DNA from: Cytospora piceicola
Lineage: Eukaryota > Ascomycota > Sordariomycetes > Diaporthales > Cytosporaceae
Reading direction: 5' to 3'
NCBI GenBank assembly: GCA_023375675.1
Contig: JALQBC010000096.1
Coordinates: 1 to 15,838, forward strand
Length of the DNA: 15,838 nt
The position numbers were made by a program, and so were the translations under genes. Positions 1 through 9,959 of the stretch are shown here, piece by piece. The notes beneath the pieces were generated by a model that did no database searches, was not told the DNA's origin, and saw only the letters and a list, made by a program, of their open reading frames with translations. Within the stretch, counting starts at the first letter, position 1. Every line of letters begins with the position of its first letter.

Positions 1-127
1 CCTACCTACTTACTTACCTACCTACTTACTTACCTACCTACTTACTTATTTATTTACTTATTTAATAGCGAATTTACTTACTAGCTAATTTACTAGCGAA
101 CTTACCTACTTACTTACTTACTAACTA
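1..127. repeat. CTAC/CTTA tetranucleotide tract
   Basis: Positions 1-52 alternate pairs of CTAC and CTTA with few exceptions. The tract then decays (CTTATTTA, AATTTACTTACTAG) and resumes as CTTACTTACTAACTAA up to the first base of the inverted-repeat arm. There is no coding sign. It may be a microsatellite flanking the repeat element or part of a longer array that continues outside the window. Many CTTA copies could be RIP-mutated forms of CTTG or CCTA-type units, which is inference. Confidence 0.85.
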
Positions 128-140
128 ACTTAATTCGAAT

Positions 141-820
141 CTAAAGGCTTATATAAGCCTTCGGAAAAAAGGAAGGGAAGGAAGGGCTAAGGTTTAGGTT
201 AAGAACTTTAAGAACCTATAAAATTAAAACTATTAGCTTTAATAGTAAGCGTAATTTAAGGGCTACGATTTAATTAAATATACCGTTTAATAGCCTTTTA
301 TCTACAGATTTAGATTTAGGTTAGGTTTTTTTAATCGGATTAAAACTCGAGCGTGTATCTTAATATAAACCTAAAGGCTTAAGTAAGTAAAGAGGAAGGG
401 AAAGGCTAGGGTTCGGGTTAAGAACCTTAAGAACTTACAGAATTAGAACTATTAGCTTTAATAGTAAGCCTACCGTAAGGGCTACAATTTAATTAAATAT
501 ACCGTTTAATAGCCCTTTTTTTTACAGATTCGGATTTAGGTAACTGCTTTTTAATCGGATTAAAAATCGAGCGTGCATCTTAGTTCGAATCTAAAGGCTT
601 ATATAAGCCTTCGGGAAAGAAAAAGAGAGGGAAAGGCTAGGGTTCGGGTTAAGAACCTTAAGAACTTACAGAATTAGAACTATTAGCTTTAATAGTAAGC
701 CTACCGTAAGGACTACGATTTAATTAAATCTACCGTTTAATAGCCCTTTTTCTATAGATTCAGATTTAGTTAAGTACGTCTTAATTAAATTAAAACTCGA
801 GCGTGCATCTTAGTTCGAAG
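141..820 (+). repeat. Three ~220-230 bp tandem units in the left arm
   Basis: The units start at CTAAAGGCTT: 141-370, 371-590 and 591-820. Each runs in the same order: a CTAAAGGCTTA start, a purine run (GGAAGGGAAGG), the phrase GGTTAAGAAC, an ATTAGCTTTAATAGTAAGC block, a TACCGTTTAATAGCC block, TTAATCGGATTAAA, and CTCGAGCGTGCATCTTAG. Units 1 and 3 carry TATATAAGCC after the start, whereas unit 2 carries AAGTAAGTAAAG. Unit 1 is the most mutated. No reading frame is supported. These look like subterminal repeats rather than genes. Confidence 0.88.
145..160. repeat. 16 bp perfect palindrome in the repeat units
   Basis: AGGCTTATATAAGCCT is its own reverse complement. It recurs in unit 3 (595-610) and in the right arm (15807-15822), but unit 2 has a different sequence at that place. 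A conserved palindrome in subterminal repeats could be a protein-binding or hairpin site; this is inference only. Confidence 0.7.
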
Positions 821-1122
821 TTAAGGTCTATAGTAATAAGCCTTATTATAGGTCCGACCTTATCTAGGCCTTAAAGTAACCGTAAGCCTTCCGGCAGGCA
901 TTAAAGGCCTTATAATTGCTAGTATATTTAGTTACGGAACGACTAGAATCACTACTTTTAACAGCTAATCAGATCCTTTAGACAGATGCTATAGCGAATC
1001 AGTATAATTATAATTCAAAGCTAATCAGAATTAAAAACAGGTAGTATAAATCTTAAAGGCAATAATTTTTCTATATGCTTACCCGCCTTATAAAATAAAC
1101 ATTAACCTTCTTAACAGAAGGT

Positions 1123-2738
1123 ATTTAAACTTTTATACTTTTCTTAAGATAAATAGCTTTAAGTATTCTTTAAAAAGCTACTTATCTTAGTAAAGCTATA
1201 ATAAACTACTTCGCTTAGTAATATACTACTTATAACGATTTACGTTTATAAAAAGTAATTATAAAATCTATAATAAAGAACTTTTTATTATTATAAGCTA
1301 TTTAAACGTATAAAACGCCGAGCTTTATAATATAGCTTTTTTATTTACTATTTACTTAAACTATAAGAATTTAAAGTACTTTATAACGACTTAATATTTT
1401 TTAAAGCGTTAAGTTTGTTAGTTAAAAGAACTTTTACGCTTTTACTTTTAGCTTAAATATTATTAAAAAGCCGTTATAATATACTTAAATATACTATTTA
1501 AAAAAGAATAAGATATATCGAAAGAGATAGATAATAAACGTTTTATAAATCGGGATATTTAACTATTTTATAAAAAATAACTATTTTTAAAATAACGTTA
1601 AAACGGCTTTACTTAATTTATTACCTTTATTATTAATAATAAAATAGTTTTTTAAAGTAAAGAACTATTTACTTATAAAAACCTATAAAATATATAAAAT
1701 ATTATATTTAAATATAATATAAACTATTTTTATCTTATTTAAGCTATTTATAAAAAGGTTAAAAGCTTTCTTTTTAATATATAAACGATAAATAATATAC
1801 TTCTTAACGTTTTAATTATAAAGTATAAAATAAATAATAACTATATTTTCTAGTTTTAAAGGAATATATAAGTATTTAAGTAAAAGCCGTTATATATTAG
1901 CTTTATTTAAAATACTTATAACTTTTATATTTCCGGCTACTTTAAATAAGATACGACTATCTCGTTACTTAGTTATAAGTACTTTTAGCTTAAGATATAT
2001 TATATAGTATATCGCTTTATAAAGAACTATAACGTTTATAAAAGAAAGACCGTTTAATAATACTAGAAGAAAAGCTTTTTTAAACTTCTTTTAATTCTTA
2101 AGCGGATATAAATAAGTTATTTATCGACTTTATAACTTACTTACTTTAAAAATATCTGAAAAACCTCGAGTTCTTTATAGTTATTATAAATAAGCTAAAT
2201 AAAGCTATTACGTTTAAAGCTATAACTATAATAAAAGCTAAAGCTTATATTAAACGGTTTTTAAACTGTTATTAGTAATTTTATAGTTTCTTTAATACTT
2301 TAATTAACAACTATAGCTTTAACTAGGTAAAGGAATTTTAAAAACGCTTTTATAATCTTATTAGTATTAAGTAGCGACTAAGTACTATTTATTACTTTAA
2401 AACCGATAGTATTACTAAGTAGGTTAACTAAAAGGTTCTCGATTATCTATAAGCCTTTATTATATATATTTAGTTCGACTAAAGCTTACTCTTTTTAAAA
2501 GTATAGCTTACTATTAATAACCGGGATACTTTTATAATCGGTATTAGCTTATTTTTCTTTTAATATAGTTATTATACCGAGCTAAGTTAATAAGTATAAC
2601 GTTTAACTATACCGACTTATAAACCGTATATTTAAACTAAAGACTTTATATAACAGCTTAAAAACGTAACAGAATTCGCTTAAGCGGCTATAGTCGTTAC
2701 TTAATAGAAAGTAAAAAGAATAGTTAATTAATAACGTA
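1123..2738 (+). pseudogene. pol: Element A pol fragment: RNase H, H2C2 finger and integrase core
   Basis: Several frames read through with RIP stops. RNase H (about 1129-1500) begins at TFLKINSFKYS, in the place of the usual TDAS motif. It continues with IYNKELFIII (usually YDKELLAII) and IYLNYKNLKYF (usually TDHKNLEYF). A linker follows, then an H2C2-like finger (about 1890-2060) reading SGYFK*DTTISLL and RFIKNYNVYKRK, with His and Cys read as Tyr. The integrase core (about 2110-2640) reads FIDFITYLL, VIINKLNKAI (catalytic Asp now AAT at 2189), LINNYSFNW (second Asp now AAC at 2309) and YYFKTDSITK*VN*KV. A one-base frame change lies near 2080. The gene is cut at 1123 by the repeat arm and at 2738 by element B, and resumes at 12743. 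Family assignment is from motif order; confidence is high. Confidence 0.9.
2734..2738. other. Target-site duplication of element B, left copy (ACGTA)
   Basis: ACGTA directly precedes the left LTR, and ACGTA directly follows the right LTR at 12738-12742. Five-base duplications are usual for Ty3/gypsy integrases. Removing B and one copy joins the integrase fragment of element A in frame with its C-terminal tail. Confidence 0.85.
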
Positions 2739-2977
2739 TAATGGTAACGGTACGGTGTGGTAGTGTGTAATAAAGATAGATTCTCTCTTTTTCTCTCTCT
2801 ATATAACCGAGTACTCTTATAAACTATATACAGACTTACGAACCTACTATAAACTTACCTTAAGTTTACTATATAATTACCGTACGTTTAACCGTCCGAA
2901 TTACCGGTGAATATACGGTAAATTTATAGTACGTTTATAGGTAGGTTTGCTATAAACTTACCGGTAGATATATAATA
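2739..2977 (-). repeat. 3' LTR of element B
   Basis: It aligns without gaps to 12499-12737. By hand count about 25 of 239 positions differ and all are transitions, as RIP would give. The ends read TA...TA on the + strand, consistent with RIP-mutated TG...CA. A pyrimidine run (TTCTCTCTTTTTCTCTCTCT, 2781-2800) lies next to TATATAACC; on the minus strand this is a TATA-like box followed by a GA-rich tract. Confidence 0.93.
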
Positions 2978-2998
2978 ATTACCCCCGGAAGAAAAAGA
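2978..2998 (-). other. Possible polypurine tract of element B
   Basis: On the minus strand GGGGGTAAT (five G at 2986-2982) abuts the 3' LTR, where plus-strand priming normally starts. The tract is short, and upstream of it the minus strand is pyrimidine-rich, so this is only the best candidate by position. Confidence 0.35.
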
Positions 2999-4940
2999 AA
3001 ATCTTTGTTTATAGAGATACGGGCATTATAGTCGTAATTAGATTAATAGTAAGTTTATAGTATAAGAGTGGTTATATTTATAAGATAAAGAGAAGAATTA
3101 TTACTAATTTACGAAAGAGGCACTATATTTAAGTAATAATAGTATTTAAATTATAATACGACGAAATTACTAACGGAGGCTTAAGTAGACTATAGTAGTA
3201 TATATAGTAAAAAAAAATAAAAGCTTATAGAAGTGTAAGGTATAATTAAGAAAAAAGTACAGTTAACTATAAAAAAAAAGAAGGCGAAAGTAGTTTTTAT
3301 CTTTAAGCACTTACCTTACGGTATTAGTAGATCTACACGTACTATTAATACCGTTAAACGAATAAAAAAAGAAAGGTAATAACCGTTTTTATTTCTAAGT
3401 ACTTACTATACGGCGTCGGTTTACTTACGTATATAGTCGATACTACGAAAAAGCCTATAAACCTATAAACGTAAAATAACGAATATAAGAATAACTATAA
3501 AATAACGATTAAATAATAATTAAACGAAACGTATTTTTAAAGAATTTAGTAGAGTTTTAACTCCTTTTTAGCTAAAAGGGATAGCAGACCGAACAGCGCC
3601 TTTACGTTTTTATTAAAGACGTTTTTAGTTAACGTTATAACTTCGTTAAACGTTAAAGCTATAGCTTTAATTATACTATAGGCCTTAAGGTATAAATTTA
3701 TACCGTATAAGCGGCGTTTAAACGTTTTAATAAACGTACGACCGAAATTACTTATATAAAAACGTTTTTATTTATAGCGAATACTTGTTTAGTTAATATC
3801 GCCGCCTTTTTAAAACTTAGTTTTAACGAAACCGAAGTTTATTCGGTAGCGGAGGAAGTACTTAAATACGAAAGTAACGTTAAGGTATTACGTATATAAC
3901 TCTTTATCGAGTCTTTAAACACGATAAATAAAGTTTACTACCTATATAGTAGTGCTATATAGTATTATAATATTAGTATTAGTTATGTTAAGTAGTAAAA
4001 CGACGTAAAGCTCTTAGCTATTTATTTAAACGTAGGCGTTAATTTCGGGCTTACGGTCTACTTCGATAGCGCGTATAACAGACGTAGTAGTATTAAACTC
4101 GGCGGACGCTTTAAGCTTATTACTTTTATATATATCGTCGATAACGGCGATAAAGTATATCGAGTATTCGTATTTTATAAAAGGTAAATTTACCTTAAAC
4201 TTATCCGATTTACAGACTATAATAAACGAACTGTTATCGGTAGCGCGGCGTTTTCTGTTTATAAAAGAGCTTTTAATAAAGTTAAACCGGGGGCTGTATA
4301 CTAGTTTTTCTTTAATATTGTCTTTTATAGGGATAAAAGTAGTAGATAAGCCTCTTCGGCTTAATAATTATAGGTTCTATAATAAATATCCGGGAGTTAG
4401 CTACGCTTTAAGCTTTTTAAAGGTATTTATAATAACCTCGGCGTAGGTAATAATATCGGATATAAGGCTATAGTATTTCTTCTTAGTCTTTTATTATTCT
4501 TTTATAGTAACGTAACCGGTATTTATAAGCTCGATACTTAGAAACTATAGGCTTATAGTAGTATATTATATCGTAACTAAGTCTGTTTTATTAATAGTAA
4601 GGTTATTTACGCTTTAGGCGAATTAGCTCCTTTTATTACGGCGGATGTGTTTATTACGCCTACGAGATAAGATAGACAGGAGCGCGAAGGGACTATAAGC
4701 GAATAGGTTTAAACCTTTTTAGGCTAATATTATAGAAGAATCTAACGGTAAATATAAGGCGAGTTTGATATAATAGTTTTAAATTATATAAAATAGTAAG
4801 TAAACGGTAATTTTAAAGTAAGTTTTTAGGTAGAATACTTCGTATAATAGTTAAGCTAACGATATAGTATTTTAAAAGCGAGCTTTAACGAAAAGAACGA
4901 GATAGAGAAAAGTAGTAGATAATATAAAAAAGGAAGTTTA
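2980..4940 (+). pseudogene. Antisense candidate frame in the 3' region of element B, function unknown
   Basis: No known family was recognised. On the + strand, opposite to gag-pol of B, a protein-like reading runs from just inside the LTR to about 4940 and converges on the end of pol. It starts in the frame of codon GAG at 3014 (basic start, GRKRKSLFIEIRAL), passes through a repeated segment at 3288-3460, and continues from about 3480 in the frame of codons whose first base is divisible by 3. Readable stretches include FLFIANTCLVNIAAFLKLSF, VNFGLTVYFDSAYNRRSSIK, IYIVDNGDKVYRVFVFYKR and INSKVIYALGELAPFITADV. Nearly all in-frame stops are TAA/TAG, as expected from RIP of Gln or Trp. The opposite strand also has a fairly open frame but almost lacks Asp and Gly, so the + reading is preferred. 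Another + frame is stop-free from about 4037 to 4447 and is a competing reading. Start, frame joins and end are uncertain. It may be a captured gene or an accessory retrotransposon gene. Confidence 0.5.
3288..3460 (+). repeat. Imperfect ~92 bp tandem duplication inside the antisense frame
   Basis: GTTTTTATCTTTAAGCACTT (3293-3312) is echoed by GTTTTTATTTCTAAGTACTT (3385-3404), followed by similar TTACGGTATTAG / TATACGGCGTCGG stretches. The translated copies are VVFIFKHLPYGIS and ITVFISKYLLYGVG. The 92 bp offset is not a multiple of three, so the copies lie in different frames. This marks either a duplication that broke the gene or a decayed indel or intron between two protein repeats. Confidence 0.55.
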
Positions 4941-5009
4941 AGTTAATAGTCGGTCGATAAATAAGTCTTTTTTATTATCGTTTATTACTTAATGTTAACG
5001 CGGACGTAT

Positions 5010-6799
5010 TTAACCTTTATTACTTAATAACCTTTTATAAACGTCGAATATTATTCCTTAGCTTTAGCGTCGGCGCTACTAGCTAATTTACCGGTCGTTT
5101 ATTAAGTAGTTTTCTTTTTAGCCGGGGCTACGGTATTTAGGTAACTATTTCTCCGGGTTCCGGTTACCTTATAGGTAGTTCTTTTTTTATTATTAATTAA
5201 ATATATAGCTTTTTTATTTTCTTTTATTTTATCTCGAATTCTTAAATTATTTTATCGGTATTTAAAGTATTTCGTAGTATTTATACGTTAAAATAGCTAA
5301 GGTAATCGGTTTATTTTATAAAATACTCGATATATAGCTGTCTATAACTATACTTTTATTTACATTTAGTTATAATACGTTATAACTTATAATATTTAAA
5401 GGCTTTACTATACCTTTACGTTTTATTATTATCTACTTTTATAGGCTTTATAGTTAGTAGATTTTACTTATATAGGTTAGACTATAACGGCTTACTTAAA
5501 AATAGATAAATTATAGATAATATTAAGTAAATATTTATATATAAAGTTATTTTAAGCTTATATATTAGTTTACTTATCTTATATATAACTTAAAACGGTC
5601 TTATATATTATTAAGAATACTTTTAAGCTAAATTCTTAAGTAAAGCGTAGCTATAGTAGAGTTTAATAAAAACCTAGTTATTTAAAGTAAACTTATACTA
5701 ATAATACTTTTTATTATACTATAGTTTTATAGCTATTTAAGCCTCGGCGATTATAAGTTACGTTTTTTTTTAAAATATATTTCGAGCTAACGTCGGAATA
5801 CCTTCTTTTAATTAGCTTATTCCGGTAAGATTAAATCTGTATAAAAGCTAGTTAACGGAGTATTTCGTAGCTTTGTTATAAGCGTTATTTAAATTAAATT
5901 ATAATACTAAGATAATATCGGTTTATTCGACTTTAAAATGCGTTATAGCGAATATCCGGATAGCTAATTCTACTATTTTATTTTTACTTTTAGACTAGCT
6001 GTCGGTTTATAAGTGTTAGGTAGTTAAATAAGCTAGCTTAATGTTTAAACCGGTTTATAAGCTTTATTAAAAGTTTAAAAAGAACTTAAAATTTTTATTA
6101 AAGATAATACGTTATAAAATACTTTAGTTATATAGATATAATATATATAATAGTATATATACTTAATCTACGGCTATATATACGGTATTATTAAGGATAA
6201 CGATAGTTACTTTACTATACTTATTTATAACCGAAAGAAAAGTATCGAAAAAAGGTATTTTAAAGATTACTTATAAAGTATTAGTAGCTAAAACGTCGGG
6301 TAAAGCCGTTATAAAGTCTATAGTAATAGTATAAAACAGGATTAGTAGTAAGAGAATAAGCTATATTTCGCTTAATAGCTACTGATTTTTATTACGATTT
6401 ACCGTGTAAACCAGATAATTCTTAATATATTTAAAAACCTTCCGATAGTAATTCTTAATTATAAACCGGTTAATAAAGTTATACTAAACTTTATTTTTAC
6501 TAAAATAATACTTAATATTATAAGCTTTAGTAATAAGGTTTATAATTACTTCTGCCGGGATATAAAAGCGTTATTTACCTAATAACTTTATAAAATATAA
6601 GAGTTTATCTGTATTTAACTCGAATAGTATATCCGCTTTTATCTAATTACTTTATAGTTATTAGATAATATTAGTTTAACTAACGTATTTTTAATATCTT
6701 ATAACGATATAATCCTTAAACGTTTAGTCGATAAAAATTTCGGATATATTATATAAAGCGGTATTTTTTTATAATTTACCGAATATACTTTTATCCTTT
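5010..6799 (-). pseudogene. pol: Element B integrase and chromodomain (pol C-terminal part)
   Basis: One minus-strand frame (codon first bases divisible by 3) holds the whole region. An H2C2-like finger at about 6530-6360 reads AYNIKYYF and NYLVYTVNRNKN, with His and Cys as Tyr. The integrase core reads FYTITIDFITALPDV at about 6330-6290, FLSVINKYSKV (catalytic Asp as AAT, 6225-6223), IIFNKNFKFF at about 6105 (usual SDRDPKF), LTT*HL*TDS*SKSKN and YNKATKYSVN*LLYRFNLTG. A GPY/F-like tail follows (VFIKLYYSYAL near 5660; KISKLIYKLKITLY near 5570). A chromodomain-like stretch spans about 5400-5230 (KLYIEYFIK-type core reading QLYIEYFIK*TDYLSYFNV) and ends near FEIK. A basic, proline-containing tail can be followed to about 5010. 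The three catalytic acids are lost. It is continuous with reverse transcriptase upstream. Confidence 0.92.
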
Positions 6800-8799
6800 A
6801 TAAATAACTAACTTATCGGTAGCTTAAAAATAGTATCTGTTAATATATTAGTTACCTTCGGAATATAATAAACGTTTAAACTATACTAGCTTAAGTACTT
6901 TAATATAAGAATAAGCTTTATATTTATCTTAGTTTTATCTACTATATCGAAAGACGTCTATTTAATAATACCGATAGTAATAGCGTAGTTTATAAGAATA
7001 TATATAGGTTATTTACGGTTTAAACTAATAACTATATAGAGTTTATAAACTAGCTATACTAAACAGGTAACCTTAAGTTCGGTTAGCTAGTATTTACGTT
7101 TAGCTATATTAATAGTTTTACTTAAATACTATAATAAACAGATTTAAGTATAAGGTATAGGTAACTTCCGGTTTTATTTAAAATTATCGTTTAACTAAAA
7201 GATAATACTTAAAAATCTAACTTCTTTTAAAGTATTTAACTAAATAAATAACGGCTTATCCGGGTTTTAATAAAATAAAGCGTTTTTACTTATTAAGGCC
7301 GACTTAAGATCGTTAAAGGAGTATACCTTTTTTCAGGTAGGCTTAAAAGAGGTTCGATAAGTATAGTTTTTCCGGGCGTTACCTTTCGAAAGTTTCTTAT
7401 TTTCTTATCCTTTAATAAGTATTTAAGTCTTTTATTTTTATAACGAATCGATACGTTTAATATACCGTAGTACGAAATAATAAAGATAACCTATAAAGCT
7501 AATAAACTTCTCGAGTTACTATAGCGTAGTAGAAAACTATAGCTAGGTAATAGTTTTTACTTAGTTTAAGGTATTATATATACTTAGTCTGTTAACCTTA
7601 AATCTAAGTAATTTTATTAAAGGATATCCGATAAAGAATTTCTTAGCTAATAAGAATATATAACGCTTTATAAATAGTATAAATAGCTACTTTAAATACT
7701 TTATATACTCTTTAATAGTATTAAAAAAGACGATAATATTATTAATAAACGTAGTAATAAAGTATTTAAACGGCCGGAGTATATAGTTTATATACTGTTA
7801 AATATACGTTAGTAAGTTATAGAATCTTATAGATACGACTTTTAGCTATTTTTAACTATAGTAACTAACTAAAGTAAACCGTTTACGATACGGTAAGTAT
7901 ACTTAAAACTAATAAAAAAACAAGCTTATATCGATAATAGTAAGAAAGGACTTATTATAGATATTTTTAAAGACGTCTGATTAAAGAAATAGTAAATATA
8001 TATTAAGAATAGTTACTTTATTAAAAGTATAAAGGTTTATAACTATATATCCTTTACGTTTACCTTTTACTATCTTCTATACTATAAAAACAGGTAAGCC
8101 GAATAAGGTAGATTAAGTAACCTACTCGGTATAACCTTATTTATAAAAACCGTTTATTATACTATTAATAATTTTTTAGTTCTTTTTATTAAAGTAGTAT
8201 AGTTATTATAATATTTTTTAATTTTACTAGCCTTTAACTAAAAGAACTTATATCTATTTACTTTTAAGTATTTAAATATTTAAAGTATTTTTAAATATAT
8301 ATACGAACTTATATATAAGACAGTTTACCTTCGATATAAACTTAAGCGAATACTAGTATATATATATATCGTTTAGTAGCTTTATTTTAAATAGGTTTTT
8401 AATATAAGTAATACTAAGTTTTCTATTTAAGCGAAGATATTTACGTATTCTTACGTCTGTCTTATTTAAAGGCGGCTTATTTAAGATAAATTCCTTAGTA
8501 CTAACAGGTTATTCGATATTATTTAAAACGTTTAATATACTAGTAAGGTTAAACTTAGAAAATAAGTTAATAATTACGTCTTATATAAATAGCTCGGAAT
8601 AATAAAAAGGTAATTAATTATAATCTAATAAGGTTTAAATAGTACTCTTTTATCTTATACGTTTTATATATTTTTTAAAAATAGGTTTAAGTATATCTAA
8701 ATAAGTGTTTTTACTAATTTTTAAAAGAAAAGACAATTAATTTATAGCTATTACGCTGTAAGAGTTTTAGCTATTAAGGTATTTACCTAACTTTTTTAT
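6800..8799 (-). pseudogene. pol: Element B reverse transcriptase and RNase H (pol)
   Basis: The same frame as the integrase. Reverse transcriptase spans about 8200-7500: GLPVFIV*KIVKGKRKGYIV, INLYTFNKVTILNIYLL, SFLTIIDISLFFY*F, LRPFKYFITTFINNIIVFF (the catalytic FIDD-type motif reads FINN at 7749-7738), then IKEYIKYLK, FFIGYP and a LLRFKV motif typical of one fungal Ty3/gypsy group. The connection holds SFIGYLYYFVLRYI. RNase H (about 7320-6830) reads SFNDLKSALISKNALFY, YLSKTINIAKRKY*LTELKV and INYAITIGIIK*TSFDIV, and ends at YYIPKVTNIL. A segment between protease and reverse transcriptase at about 8760-8640 reads YSVIAIN*LSFLLKISKNTY. Stops are RIP-type TAA/TAG, except one TGA near 7332. Family assignment is firm. 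Confidence 0.95.
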
Positions 8800-9959
8800 T
8801 TTAGCCTAAATAAAAAAGATTTAGTTTTCTTATAGGTAGTTTAATAATAGGTACGATACGACTTAATTATAATAGAATTATAACGGCGGAGGCGGCTTTT
8901 ACCTTATAAGTACGTAAAGCGGTTTTAGTAAAGACCGATACCTTTACTTATATACCGTTAAAGTAACTAAATAATACGTTAGCTACCGAGTTAAGGATAT
9001 TTACTTAATATAATACTATAAATTCTTATTCTATTAGTAGTTTTACGTTTAAGCGTTTAAATACTTATACTCTTATCTTTACCGATAAGATAGTAAGCGA
9101 ACTATTTAAAATAGCTTAGTAAAAGATATTAAACTCGGTTTAGCTAAAGGCACTTATTTTACCTATTCTTCGAAAATTAGCTTAAGCTTTTTAGTTTATT
9201 TTAATATTAAGTATTAGGTTTAATATCGCTTAAAAGATCGTATATTTAAAAGCCCCGGTATTATAATAAACATTAAACGTATAACCGGTTAAAGAGCTAC
9301 ACGCCTCGGTATAAGCGTATATATAACTATAACCTTTATAAAGTAATACTTAAAGCGGTATATTAAAGTTTAAAACAAGACCTTTCTATTTTATCGTACT
9401 ATAGTATATCTTAACGTTACTATAATAACGGTAATACTTAAAGAAACGTAGTTTAGATAAAAAAACGTAGCTATATTCGATATAATAAAGATTATCCGGA
9501 TAAAACGGATATCTTTTATAGTAAATACCGTCGTTTAATAGTTTCGGAATAGATAGTTTTATATTAAAGTTATATATATCGACGTCTTCGACTATTATAT
9601 ATTTATTATTCGAAGGTCTTTCTTTATCGGTAGGTTAGTTATCTTTTAAGCCTATCTGTTTATTAATATTGTCCGGTAGTTTATCTATTATAATAAACGT
9701 TATTTCTTTATTAACCGGATAAAAGCTGTTTTATATTAGCTTTTTTTTATAGGCGGTATTATATTAAAGGGTATTATTATTTATATTAAAGAGTTAAACG
9801 TCTTCTACTATTACGTTATTTTTATTATTTAAATAAACGAAACGTCGGAAGATCTTAGGCTAATTATAACGCTTTTATAGGTAACGTTATTTAAAAGGAC
9901 TTTAGTTTATAGTATTAGTTAATAGCTATAGTATTAGCTTAAGTAGTAGTAGGTTATAA
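8800..9959 (-). pseudogene. Element B aspartic protease region
   Basis: A minus-strand frame different from reverse transcriptase (codon first bases one more than a multiple of 3) continues straight from gag. The retropepsin-like active site reads YYNTGAFKYTIF, with DTGA now NTGA at 9262-9251. About 80 residues later VKLLIE*EFIVLY*VNIL stands where these proteases have the second conserved LLIG-type strand. N-terminal to it are a linker with acidic and basic stretches (PVNKEITFIIIDKLPDN near 9715; YIIVEDVDIYNFNIKLSIPK near 9590) and aromatic-rich RYPFYPDNLYYIEYS near 9510. The frame passes to the reverse transcriptase frame near 8800-8860, by a net +1 step. This could be decay or an original translational frameshift. 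A clear CCHC zinc knuckle could not be read. Confidence 0.8.

Larger units (their letters stand above)
128..1122 (+). repeat. Left arm of a ~1 kb long inverted repeat
   Basis: The reverse complement of this stretch matches 15074-15838. Both arms contain the tandem units, then a shared unique part (821-1122 against 15074-15378), and end inwardly at an AACAGAAGG motif (right arm, minus strand: AACAGAAGGCAT). Inside that motif similarity stops: the left side goes directly into element A RNase H, the right side into an AT microsatellite. The outermost bases at 128 (ACTTAATTCGAATC) are an exact reverse complement of the last bases of the window. The arms could be long subterminal repeats of a DNA transposon, or two copies of a dispersed repeat in opposite orientation. 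No transposase was found between them. The left arm is heavily RIP-mutated. Confidence 0.85.

Noticed and set aside
1..651. True telomeric repeat at the window edge
   Set aside because: The tract at 1-127 is CTAC/CTTA, not an array of CCCTAA-type units, and the telomere-like phrase in the units occurs only once per unit.
141..820. CRISPR-like array
   Set aside because: The units are ~220-230 bp, directly adjacent, with no short repeats and unique spacers, and the DNA is fungal in character.
4037..4447. A + strand frame free of stops for about 135 codons, different from the preferred antisense frame
   Set aside because: It is rich in Leu codons TTA and covers only a part of the region. In RIP-damaged DNA true frames gain stops through Gln codons while Gln-poor shadow frames may stay open. 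Kept only as a competing reading.
3900..4561. Minus-strand continuation of pol through the 3' region of element B
   Set aside because: The reading is dominated by Leu, Ser, Arg and Pro with almost no Asp or Gly, typical of the reverse side of a coding strand, and it does not resemble any gypsy domain.
8881..9290. A fairly open + strand frame opposite the protease of element B
   Set aside because: It lacks Gly and has no recognisable motif, whereas the minus strand gives a retropepsin-like NTGA motif followed by LLIE*EFI at the right distance. The + frame is a shadow.
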